This document shows, piece by piece, positions 1 to 5,749 of a stretch of 7,698 nucleotides of DNA. Position numbers and translations under genes: made by a program. The DNA is from Nitrososphaeraceae archaeon (GTDB lineage: Archaea; Thermoproteota; Nitrososphaeria; Nitrososphaerales; Nitrososphaeraceae). Position 1 is the first letter of the stretch; each line of letters opens with the position of its first letter. The DNA is taken from NCBI GenBank assembly GCA_029240395.1, contig JAREAJ010000035.1:1-7698 (forward strand), written 5' to 3'. Under the pieces are notes generated by a model. That model had not been told where the DNA came from, made no database searches, and worked only from the letters and a program-made list of their open reading frames with translations.

Positions 1-179
1 AATGTATCAATTGCCGACAATGAGTCAAGGTAAATTTGTTGTTCTTTATGTTGGTCCAGAAGCGGACCGGCTTCATTCTGAAAACCTCCTTCGATTACTT
101 CTCCTTTTTCCGATACCACGCCAGCAAAGCGAACGCGTTTGTCTACACTTAAGACAGTATAACTGATTTTTTCTTCCAT
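1..179 (-). CDS. Small conserved thaumarchaeal-type protein of unknown function (N-terminal part)
   Basis: Partial gene: 59 codons from an ATG at 177-179 and then cut by the left edge of the window. The start is well fixed, because an in-frame TGA lies four codons upstream and a GGTGG Shine-Dalgarno-like motif (186-190) sits 6 nt before the ATG. The visible protein begins MEEKISYTVLSVDKRVRFAG and continues with GVVSEKGEVIEGGF and PLLD. The pattern 'VDKRVRFAGVV...G' followed by a charged PLLD..KE segment resembles a small family abundant in Thaumarchaeota (possibly the one called DUF6659, a roadblock-like fold), but this is from memory and unverified. No catalytic motif, signal peptide or membrane segment is visible. 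It lies 56 bp downstream of the small CxxC/His gene on the same strand, so the two may share a transcript. Confidence 0.75.
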   Translation of the reverse strand, partial: MEEKISYTVLSVDKRVRFAGVVSEKGEVIEGGFQNEAGPLLDQHKEQQIYLDSLSAIDT

Positions 180-185
180 ATTAGG

Positions 186-190
186 CCACC
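186..190 (-). promoter_or_regulatory. Shine-Dalgarno-like site for the left-edge gene
   Basis: Read on the minus strand this is GGTGG, placed 6 nt before the ATG at 177-179. It matches the GGTG part of the archaeal consensus GGAGGTGATC. Together with the in-frame stop just upstream it supports this ATG as the start, and translation from an internal position on a longer mRNA. Confidence 0.45.
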
Positions 191-235
191 ATCAATCTCA
201 ATAGTCTCAGCTTTGTACCTTCTGGTTTTCAAACA

Positions 236-400
236 TCATAACGTATCAGACGTGCGAGTTATCAAGGAGTGTCCCTCCTTTATATGCGAATAATGATGTA
301 TACGCATAAGCTCAGCAATGTTCATATCTGAAAAATATCTGGTATTATACTTCGCCAAAAATACATTGCAATCCTGACAGTAAACCTGCTTAAACTTCAC
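236..400 (-). CDS. Hypothetical 54-residue CxxC/His protein, possible zinc-binding mini-protein
   Basis: A 54-codon frame with a GTG start at 398-400 and a TGA stop at 236-238 that fills most of the gap between the splicing endonuclease and the left-edge gene. The protein begins MKFKQVYCQDCNVFLAKY and contains C8-x2-C11, then a cluster H35, H36, H39 and H44 within HHYSHIKEGHSL. Two cysteines followed by spaced histidines are typical of a small zinc-binding knuckle; metal binding is inferred. A TATA-like TTTAATAT (421-428) is centred about 25 nt before the GTG, which fits a leaderless transcript. An in-frame TAA lies three codons upstream of the GTG, so no longer start exists. It is on the same strand as its neighbours, 47 bp after the endonuclease stop and 56 bp before the next start. 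I do not recognise a named family. The start codon and expression are the least certain points. Confidence 0.65.
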   Translation of the reverse strand: MKFKQVYCQDCNVFLAKYNTRYFSDMNIAELMRIHHYSHIKEGHSLITRTSDTL

Positions 401-420
401 ATTATATTATACTCGGAGGC

Positions 421-428
421 ATATTAAA
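421..428 (-). promoter_or_regulatory. TATA box for the 54-residue CxxC/His gene
   Basis: The minus strand reads TTTAATAT, centred about 25 nt before the GTG at 398-400. That distance puts the predicted transcription start at or next to the start codon, the usual arrangement for leaderless archaeal mRNAs. It lies in the 47-bp gap after the endonuclease stop codon, so the small gene could have its own promoter rather than depend on read-through. Confidence 0.45.
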
Positions 429-447
429 GATATTCGATTAGCTAATA

Positions 448-1107
448 CTATTGCAAGTTAAAGTTGGCCGTATTCCCCAATGCAACGTGTTCATTGTCTG
501 GAAAGGCTACTTTTGACATTTTGTAATAGATAACCTCACCGCGTCTTTCAATTACGGCAACAACAGCATCCTTTCCCATTTTCGCAATTTGGTCAATAGT
601 TTCGGCTAGTTTGTTTGCTTTGATCTTAGTTCCTTCGCTAATTCCAAATACAACATATTTCGCTGGCTTCTTTTCAAATTCTCCCCTCTCATATACCCTA
701 AAATCAACACCGAACCCGAAGCCTTCTTTCGGAACGTATCCTCTGCTTCTGAGGTCGCGATAGACCATAAATCTTGTAAGAATATTTCTGTCTCGTTTTA
801 AGATAATTCTCACAAGGCCATCAAAATCAATCGTTTTTTCTCGATCTTTGATTATTATTTTGTTGGTATAACTAAGGTAGAGTGCCTCATATGGCTCCAG
901 AATATATTCGCCATCTTCTTTTTCCCCAAATCCTCTGCTTCTAAGCTGGTCGCAATGCTTCTCATCGTCAATAACAAACTTGCGCCGCTTCTTAAGTAGC
1001 CTTGCGTTAACAGACTGTTGAGATTCTGTGTAGACCATGGAAGTGCTGTCAGGAAAAAACGGATCTTGGGATTCTAGCATAACAAATAAATCAGTGCCGG
1101 ATCCCAT
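448..1107 (-). CDS. endA: tRNA-intron endonuclease subunit (archaeal splicing endonuclease)
   Basis: Archaeal EndA cuts introns out of precursor tRNAs at bulge-helix-bulge structures. The N-terminal domain (about residues 30-110) carries the typical GFG..E motif and the EALYLSY helix. The C-terminal nuclease domain (about 111-200) shows YRDLRSRGYVPKEG, GVDFRVYERG and ERRGEVIYYKMSK. Aligned by eye to the Methanocaldococcus jannaschii enzyme as I remember it, catalytic Tyr corresponds to Y139 and catalytic Lys to K179, but the catalytic His position holds a proline (KKPAKYVV, about P148). The protein may therefore be a structural subunit of a heterotetramer or use altered chemistry. The 219 residues exceed the roughly 180 of simple EndA proteins. 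The first 23 residues look non-conserved, and starts at M10 (1080) or M24 (1038) are credible; no Shine-Dalgarno precedes any of the three. It is divergent from rpl10e with only 27 bp between the annotated starts. Confidence 0.9.
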   Translation of the reverse strand: MGSGTDLFVMLESQDPFFPDSTSMVYTESQQSVNARLLKKRRKFVIDDEKHCDQLRSRGFGEKEDGEYILEPYEALYLSYTNKIIIKDREKTIDFDGLVRIILKRDRNILTRFMVYRDLRSRGYVPKEGFGFGVDFRVYERGEFEKKPAKYVVFGISEGTKIKANKLAETIDQIAKMGKDAVVAVIERRGEVIYYKMSKVAFPDNEHVALGNTANFNLQ

Positions 1108-1121
1108 TTAAGCATTCAATT

Positions 1122-1127
1122 AAGGAG
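1122..1127 (+). promoter_or_regulatory. Shine-Dalgarno deciding the TTG start of rpl10e
   Basis: AAGGAG lies 7 nt before TTG 1135-1137. This strong match decides the non-standard start, since the encoded N-terminus (KGVNYREHRGMPYVRREY) matches where L10e proteins normally begin. Possible TATA elements are the AT-rich AAATAAAT around 1084-1091, inside the opposing endonuclease reading frame, or TTTAAG at 1107-1112. The first would leave a short leader that includes this site. Confidence 0.65.
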
Positions 1128-1134
1128 AAACTAC

Positions 1135-1656
1135 TTGAAAGGAGTTAACTATCGTGAGCATCGAGGCATGCCCTATGTCCGTCGCGAATATATCGCGGGA
1201 AAGCCTCAGATTAAAATTGCAAGATTTTCATCCGGTCAATTTAGGGAGAACCAATATGATTATAAACTTGAGCTTCTCGCGACCGAAAAGATTCAAATAC
1301 GGCACAATGCACTCGAATCAGCTAGACTGGCTGCCAATAAAACAATGGCAAGAGCAGGGGAGACAAGCTTCTTTTCAACTTTGAAAGTCTATCCGCATGT
1401 CCTTTTGCGAGAAAACAAAATGATTGCGACTGCAGGAGCCGACAGACTGCAGGAAGGAATGCGGAGAGCGTTTGGTAAATCAACAGGACTGGCAGCACGA
1501 GTGCTGCCCGGCCAGGTAATTTATGAGGCATATGTTTCAGCGTCTAACTTGACGCTTGCAAAAGATGCTTTCAAAGTTGCCTCTAGCAAGTTAGGATGCC
1601 CGGTGTCAGTACGTGTAACCCACCTAAAGGATGTAGACCAGATAGAAGACGAGTAA
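1135..1656 (+). CDS. rpl10e: Large-subunit ribosomal protein L10e (uL16 family)
   Basis: Structural protein of the 50S subunit, the archaeal/eukaryotic counterpart of bacterial L16; it sits near the central protuberance and contacts tRNA and 5S/23S rRNA. Its 173 residues match the usual family length (about 165-175). Family signatures are plain: PYVRREYIAG (13-22), QIRHNALESARLAANK (54-69), VYPHVLLRENKM (85-96), GADRLQEGMRRAFGK (101-115) and LAARVLPGQVI (119-129). The acidic tail ends DQIEDE. Translation starts at TTG with an AAGGAG 7 nt upstream; no ATG closer to the conserved start exists. It stands alone on the plus strand, divergent from the splicing endonuclease, not in a long ribosomal operon. 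The identification is secure; only the promoter is uncertain. Confidence 0.97.
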   Translation: MKGVNYREHRGMPYVRREYIAGKPQIKIARFSSGQFRENQYDYKLELLATEKIQIRHNALESARLAANKTMARAGETSFFSTLKVYPHVLLRENKMIATAGADRLQEGMRRAFGKSTGLAARVLPGQVIYEAYVSASNLTLAKDAFKVASSKLGCPVSVRVTHLKDVDQIEDE

Positions 1657-1848
1657 TATCTCGAGATCCCGTCACACGACTTCTTGTTGTCGTAGGATTG
1701 ATTATTGATTGCTAATCCAATTTGTCATATCTGAAGATGTTCTCAACCATCTCTTATCATGAACTATAACACCAAAAACAAAGCATAGTGATAAGTTAAC
1801 ACAAGATTTATTCAATCAAAGAATATAAGCGTAGTACGAAAACAGAAA
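1657..1848. other. Intergenic region between rpl10e and pgk with two small inverted repeats
   Basis: No coding frame longer than about a dozen codons was found on either strand. Just after the rpl10e stop are two weak stem-loops: ACGAC/GTCGT (1676-1680 and 1689-1693, 8-nt loop) and GGATT/AATCC (1695-1699 and 1714-1718, 14-nt loop). They might mark the 3' end of the rpl10e transcript, but neither is followed by a long T-run, so a terminator call would be weak. The last 45 bp hold the pgk promoter. No tRNA-like structure or box C/D motif was seen. Confidence 0.4.
1821..1829 (+). promoter_or_regulatory. TATA box of pgk (leaderless transcript)
   Basis: GAATATAAG is centred about 24 nt before the pgk ATG at 1849. 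An archaeal TATA box positions the start of transcription about 25 nt downstream, so the mRNA should begin at or within a base or two of the ATG. No Shine-Dalgarno is present between the two, which agrees with leaderless translation. Confidence 0.6.
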
Positions 1849-3045
1849 ATGGCTCTCCGGGTAATCTCAGATGAGGAAGATTCCAAATTTAGGAACAAAA
1901 GAGTTTTAGTCAGAGTCGATTTTAACGTAAATATAGAAAACGGAATCGTTGGAGAAGATTACCGTATTCGAATGACGATTCCCACGTTGGAATACCTTAC
2001 CAAACGTCAGGCAAAGGTGTTACTTTGCTCGCATCTTGGGAGACCGGGAGGCCCAAAGCCCCAACTCTCACTTGCCCCTGTTGCAAATCGATTGTCCGAG
2101 ATATTTGCAGGTTCTAAGGTCAGGTTCGTAGAGGACTGTGTCGGAGACAAGGTAGAAAAAGCCGCCTCTGAGCTTCTGCCGGGAGATGTCCTATTACTAG
2201 AGAATCTTCGGTTCCATAAGGAAGAAGAGGCCAATGATCCCATGTTCTCTAAATCGCTTGCCTCATTAGCAGACGTCTATGTTAACGACGCCTTCAGCAC
2301 CTCACATAGAAAGCATTCATCAACTTACGGCGCGGCTCGGCAATTTAGATCTCGTCTGGCAGGTCTGAACCTCAATAAAGAAATTGAATATTTATCAATG
2401 GTCAAAGAGAATCCAGCTAAACCCTTTTCCTTGGTCATTGGAGGAATAAAAATTAAGGACAAAATCGGGGCGCTTGAAAATTTGCTGCCTAAGGCTGATA
2501 AGCTGCTGGTCGGAGGTGGAGTTGCCTATACGTTCTTGAAAGCAAAGGGGATTAATGTCGGAAATTCTCTTGTAGATTATGATCATCTATCCTGGGTGAC
2601 AAAGGCATTGTCAGAGTTTGATTCGAAAATTGTTCTCCCAACAGATCACTTGGTTGCGTCTTCGAAGAGTGATAAGTTTACCACAAGGGCAAAGACTGAG
2701 ATTCCGGATGGGATGGCAGGGTTTGACATAGGAGACGAAACAGCACACAGGTTCTCACTTGAGATAGGGGGAAATGGATCTGGAACGATTTTTTGGAATG
2801 GCCCCATGGGACTATTTGAAATTGGTGCGTTTTCAAATGGCACAATAAATATTGCTAAAAGTATGGCTTTGGCTTTTTGGCGCGGCTCAAAAACTCTAAT
2901 AGGTGGAGGAGATACGTTGGAAGCGATGAAGCGTGCCGGGGTTACAGAAACTGAAGTGAGCCATGTTTCCACTGGAGGGGGCGCAACGCTAAGGTTCTTG
3001 GCGAATGATGAGATGCCAGGCATAGACGCACTAGAACGCAGGTAA
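1849..3045 (+). CDS. pgk: Phosphoglycerate kinase
   Basis: Cytoplasmic enzyme that interconverts 3-phosphoglycerate + ATP and 1,3-bisphosphoglycerate + ADP; in an autotrophic archaeon it would mostly serve gluconeogenesis. The 398 residues are family-typical. N-terminal 3PG-binding domain: RVDFNV (22-27; R22, D24, N26), YRIR (38-41), SHLGRPGG (61-68), LLLENLRFHKEEE (115-127; R121) and VNDAFSTSHRKHSS (145-158; R154). C-terminal nucleotide domain: GGIKIKDKIG (198-207; K201 and K205), GGGVAYTFLKA, PTDH, FWNGPMGLFE (315-324), GGGDT (352-356) and STGGGA (374-379). All key residues are present. Minor departures from the usual motifs are GGIKIKDK for GGAKVSDK and AFSTSHR for AFGTAHR. The ATG is 24 nt after a TATA box with no Shine-Dalgarno, so the transcript looks leaderless. 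It converges with the propeller gene, 47 bp apart. Confidence 0.97.
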   Translation: MALRVISDEEDSKFRNKRVLVRVDFNVNIENGIVGEDYRIRMTIPTLEYLTKRQAKVLLCSHLGRPGGPKPQLSLAPVANRLSEIFAGSKVRFVEDCVGDKVEKAASELLPGDVLLLENLRFHKEEEANDPMFSKSLASLADVYVNDAFSTSHRKHSSTYGAARQFRSRLAGLNLNKEIEYLSMVKENPAKPFSLVIGGIKIKDKIGALENLLPKADKLLVGGGVAYTFLKAKGINVGNSLVDYDHLSWVTKALSEFDSKIVLPTDHLVASSKSDKFTTRAKTEIPDGMAGFDIGDETAHRFSLEIGGNGSGTIFWNGPMGLFEIGAFSNGTINIAKSMALAFWRGSKTLIGGGDTLEAMKRAGVTETEVSHVSTGGGATLRFLANDEMPGIDALERR

Positions 3046-3092
3046 TCCGCTAATATAGCCAGAAGCAATGAGGGGTCCTCTCTTATGGTAGT

Positions 3093-4808
3093 TTAAATGA
3101 TATTGACGGGAAGTGCCCTTAGGATTGTCACCGAAGGGTCTTGTGCTCCTAGCATTAGTGTATACCTTCCTGCTGACAAGTCTGGCGATGGACTGATGAT
3201 AAATTTTACAGTTTTTGTCTTGCCATCAATTAACGATATAGATTCTTCACTAAACGACCATGTGGAATTTCCAAAATCTCCGGTCGGCATAAAAGTTGCT
3301 GATGCTGTCATATTAACCGCATCGACAGTCATTGAGTGAGATGGTGTAAGAAATATGTCCACGCTGGCTGATTCGCCTTTTCTAATTGTTAGTTCTTGTG
3401 GTGAAGTGGATACCGAGAGAGGTAGAGGGTGGCTGGTGTTTACCCTCGCAATTTTATTCTCAGACCATTCGGTAAACCAAACTTCGCTTTTTTGATGCCC
3501 CGTGAGATTTGAAAATCCGTCAGAGGTTTCTCCTAATATTCTGTCATCCACATCTAGCTGTAATGCATTTGCTAGACCACATGCTTCCAAGCTTTGGGGT
3601 TCACATGAACTAAAAAGCTTATTTTGTGACGGAATCCAATACTCTACCAGTGTACTGTTGCTAGGGAGAAAACGAGCAATCTTGTTCCCGGTATGCTCGT
3701 TGAACCACAATGAGCCATCTGCTGATTTGTGTATCCAGTAAGGCAATGTATATGCTTGGGATGGAAGACTTTCCTTACCACCAAAGATACGCTCGGAGGG
3801 TTTTGAAGTTGCAAATTCAGTGATACTTGTATTCCCACTGTCGGACACTAGACTAAAAATTATACTTGTTCCGTGGTCTGTAACCCAGAGGTTTCTTGAG
3901 TCTTCCATCGTTATTCCTACCGGTGAGCGGAGATGACTTGGAAGATCAAAGGCGGTAAACGTTTGCCTGTTAATATCATATCTCAAGATTTGACCCTTTT
4001 GACCGAATGCAAGCACAGTGATCCAGACGGACTTATTTTCGTCGTCAACAACGATGGAACCGGTACTTATAAGGTTGCGATCAATCCCATCAAAACCTTG
4101 GAGCGGGAGAGGAATCTGGGAAATGCCTTGAGATGTATTATTTGACATTTGTGTAACATTTCCAAACCAAAGAGATGGAGACCTGATCCCTACAAAATAG
4201 ACATTGCCCTTTGAATCAAAATCGAGAGAGACGGGATAGATTGATCCAAATGATTCCACCTCAACCGGAACTCTGTAAATTTGAAAACTATCAGATTTGT
4301 CATATTTCCATATCGAATTCTGCTTCTCATCTGTAAACCAAATATCTCCGCTCGAGTCAATCTTCATAGTCCATACTTGCGATGAGTCTATTGGATTGTT
4401 GCGAGATGCCCACAAGGGGATAACTCGTTCCTGATCAAATGTCTGATTTTTCAAATCATAGCTACCGAGCGAACCGTGTTTTGTAGAAACATACCAAACC
4501 TTATCAGCTGTGGCATCAACGACAACGCCAAGAGGCATTTCGCATGTACCAGGCAAGAGGATCTCCATTACGTAATCGTTAGAATTAGCTTTAGAATCAA
4601 TTCCGCAGAATTGTTTCTGAAACCTTTCTATAGAGGTCTTTCTTGAGTTCTCAACCTGGGTGGTTATTGACGTAGTCTCTTCTTCCATTGGTTTATCCCT
4701 AACCACCAGAACAAAATAAGCAGCAACAAGAATGATGATACCAATTACCGCATACAAGGCGATTTTACTATTCAATTTGTGTTTTGAAAAGCCCTTATTT
4801 CCACTCAA
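3093..4808 (-). CDS. Membrane-anchored seven-bladed beta-propeller protein (virginiamycin B lyase-like) with C-terminal Ig-like domain
   Basis: 571 residues. A basic N-terminus (KHKLNSK) precedes one hydrophobic segment (about 16-36), giving a signal anchor with the rest outside the cell. Seven propeller-type repeats follow, each a hydrophobic-Trp/Tyr strand near residues 104, 157, 204, 262, 308, 368 and 444; the clearest are IWFTDEKQNSIWKYD, LWFNEHTGNKIARF and VWFTEWSENKIARV. This is the repeat style of Vgb/streptogramin lyase and NHL/SMP-30 relatives. Residues about 462-571 look like an Ig-like beta domain (LSVSTSPQELTIRKGESASV ... LSAGRYTLML). Four cysteines (C68, C89, C402, C410) could form disulfides, and roughly ten N-x-S/T sequons fit an externally glycosylated protein. 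The start is TTG at 4806-4808, with an in-frame TAA nine codons upstream and no ATG before the membrane segment. Substrate is unknown; antibiotic lyase activity should not be assumed. Confidence 0.85.
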   Translation of the reverse strand: MSGNKGFSKHKLNSKIALYAVIGIIILVAAYFVLVVRDKPMEEETTSITTQVENSRKTSIERFQKQFCGIDSKANSNDYVMEILLPGTCEMPLGVVVDATADKVWYVSTKHGSLGSYDLKNQTFDQERVIPLWASRNNPIDSSQVWTMKIDSSGDIWFTDEKQNSIWKYDKSDSFQIYRVPVEVESFGSIYPVSLDFDSKGNVYFVGIRSPSLWFGNVTQMSNNTSQGISQIPLPLQGFDGIDRNLISTGSIVVDDENKSVWITVLAFGQKGQILRYDINRQTFTAFDLPSHLRSPVGITMEDSRNLWVTDHGTSIIFSLVSDSGNTSITEFATSKPSERIFGGKESLPSQAYTLPYWIHKSADGSLWFNEHTGNKIARFLPSNSTLVEYWIPSQNKLFSSCEPQSLEACGLANALQLDVDDRILGETSDGFSNLTGHQKSEVWFTEWSENKIARVNTSHPLPLSVSTSPQELTIRKGESASVDIFLTPSHSMTVDAVNMTASATFMPTGDFGNSTWSFSEESISLIDGKTKTVKFIISPSPDLSAGRYTLMLGAQDPSVTILRALPVNII

Positions 4809-4815
4809 TTTGCTA

Positions 4816-4827
4816 TGAGCAAGCTCA
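4816..4827. promoter_or_regulatory. Short inverted repeat at the propeller gene start region
   Basis: TGAGC-AA-GCTCA is a perfect 5-bp inverted repeat with a 2-bp centre. It sits between the TATA box and TTG start of the propeller gene, overlapping the expected transcription start (around 4820). A protein bound here could block initiation, so it is a candidate operator; the length is short enough that chance is possible. Confidence 0.3.
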
Positions 4828-4841
4828 GATAATTATTTCTC

Positions 4842-4851
4842 TTATATAAAA
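4842..4851 (-). promoter_or_regulatory. TATA box of the propeller gene
   Basis: The minus strand reads TTTTATATAA, a near-ideal archaeal TATA box. It lies about 38 nt before the TTG at 4808, so transcription should begin near 4820 and leave a leader of about a dozen nucleotides. No Shine-Dalgarno is visible in that leader. Confidence 0.55.
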
Positions 4852-4926
4852 TACGCAATTTATGCTGGATTAAAATTAATAGCCGTAACAACAAAATTAC
4901 AAGCCCAGAACCGAAGAAGGGGGTGT

Positions 4927-4945
4927 ATTAAGAGTAACCCTTAAT
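4927..4945. promoter_or_regulatory. Inverted repeat upstream of the methyltransferase gene
   Basis: ATTAAG (4927-4932) and CTTAAT (4940-4945) form a perfect 6-bp inverted repeat around a 7-nt centre, 34 bp before the ATG at 4979. The left arm overlaps GTATTAAG, the best TATA-like element I see for this gene. It could be an operator, a promoter element, or chance in AT-rich DNA. Confidence 0.3.
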
Positions 4946-4978
4946 CGTCCTTGAGAATCCTATCATTTTGAAACAGTA

Positions 4979-5749
4979 ATGAATTGGACTCACGGAGTAA
5001 CTGATAATATATCCGAATTCCAAATATCTGAAGGGATGGCCAAACTGTTTGGGTTAGGTTATCATTATTGGAGGGAGGTCTCTGAAGTGCTTCATTTGAT
5101 CATTCCGGTTTATGATAAGGTGAATATGGCGATCTCGTGGGGGAGGGCAGATGAATACCGACGAAAGGGGATTAAGGGAAATATTCACTTAGGCAATAGG
5201 GTGCTTGACGCTGGATCAGGTTTTGGAAATATGTCAAAAATGGCTAGAGACGAGACGGAACAGAACTTGGACATTGTTCTATATGACCCACTCCCAAGTA
5301 TGCTTTCTGGCACTAAAAAGTATCTACCAGGTTCGCTTCATAAGTCGCTAGCATCAGGTGTTTTCGAATTTATGCCTTTCAGGGGACAAATATTTGATGC
5401 TGTTATGTGTGGTTATTCGTTACGGGACGCAATAGAACTCGAATCTGCAATTGCAGAGATGCATCGTGTACTTAAAAAAGAGGGATTGCTTGTCGTCGTC
5501 GACCTAGGTAAACCCGACAACAGAATACTAAGAGCCCTTGTTTCATTTTATCTAGAGCATATTCTCTCTATAGTAGCTTTTCTCGTAGCCGGCCAGCTTG
5601 GTCTCAAATTCAAGACAATTCATGGCACTTTTAAGAGATGGCCCAGAAATTCCGAACTGTACGCTCTGCTTTGCAGACATTTTTCAGAGGTTAAGTTTGA
5701 GACTGACTTGATGGGAGCCGCGGTAATTGTCCTTGCGTATAAAAAGTAA
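4979..5749 (+). CDS. UbiE/COQ5-family class I SAM-dependent methyltransferase, probable demethylmenaquinone C-methyltransferase
   Basis: 256 residues with a Rossmann SAM-binding core. Family features in order: IIPVYDKVNMAISWG (41-55), matching the UbiE 'I.P.YD..N...S.G' region; motif I VLDAGSGFG (75-83); YDP (102-104) at the end of strand 2; MPFRGQIFDAVMCGYSLRD (132-150), like the UbiE PF....FDAV...GLR motif; MHRVLKKEGLLVVVDLGKP (161-179); and a tail with AGQLG, T.....P...EL and LMGAAVIVLAYK that follows the UbiE pattern. UbiE/MenG enzymes methylate demethylmenaquinone at the membrane face. Thaumarchaea contain menaquinones, so this role is plausible but inferred; another small-molecule substrate cannot be excluded. 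No Shine-Dalgarno precedes the ATG. M20 (5036) is an alternative start, less likely because the conserved region begins soon after. The gene stands alone, divergent from the propeller gene. Confidence 0.8.
   Translation: MNWTHGVTDNISEFQISEGMAKLFGLGYHYWREVSEVLHLIIPVYDKVNMAISWGRADEYRRKGIKGNIHLGNRVLDAGSGFGNMSKMARDETEQNLDIVLYDPLPSMLSGTKKYLPGSLHKSLASGVFEFMPFRGQIFDAVMCGYSLRDAIELESAIAEMHRVLKKEGLLVVVDLGKPDNRILRALVSFYLEHILSIVAFLVAGQLGLKFKTIHGTFKRWPRNSELYALLCRHFSEVKFETDLMGAAVIVLAYKK

Noticed and set aside
264..280. AAGGAG/CTCCTT hairpin with a 5-nt loop, a possible terminator or regulatory stem
   Set aside because: It lies inside the 54-residue coding frame and is explained by its codons; no T-run follows on either strand.
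283..308. TATGCG/CGCATA inverted repeat with a 14-nt centre
   Set aside because: Also inside the 54-residue coding frame; six base pairs in AT-rich DNA is within chance.
2646..3068. Long open frame on the minus strand opposite the end of pgk
   Set aside because: It is antisense to an unambiguous PGK C-terminus; its product is rich in P, S and V with no family motif.
3070..3080. GAGG-GGT-CCTC mini-hairpin between the convergent pgk and propeller genes, a candidate two-way terminator
   Set aside because: Only 4 bp of stem and no T-run on either side; too weak to call.
3093..4808. Call as a virginiamycin B lyase antibiotic-resistance gene
   Set aside because: Only the propeller repeat style is shared; membrane anchoring, the added Ig-like domain and unverified active-site residues do not support a resistance function.
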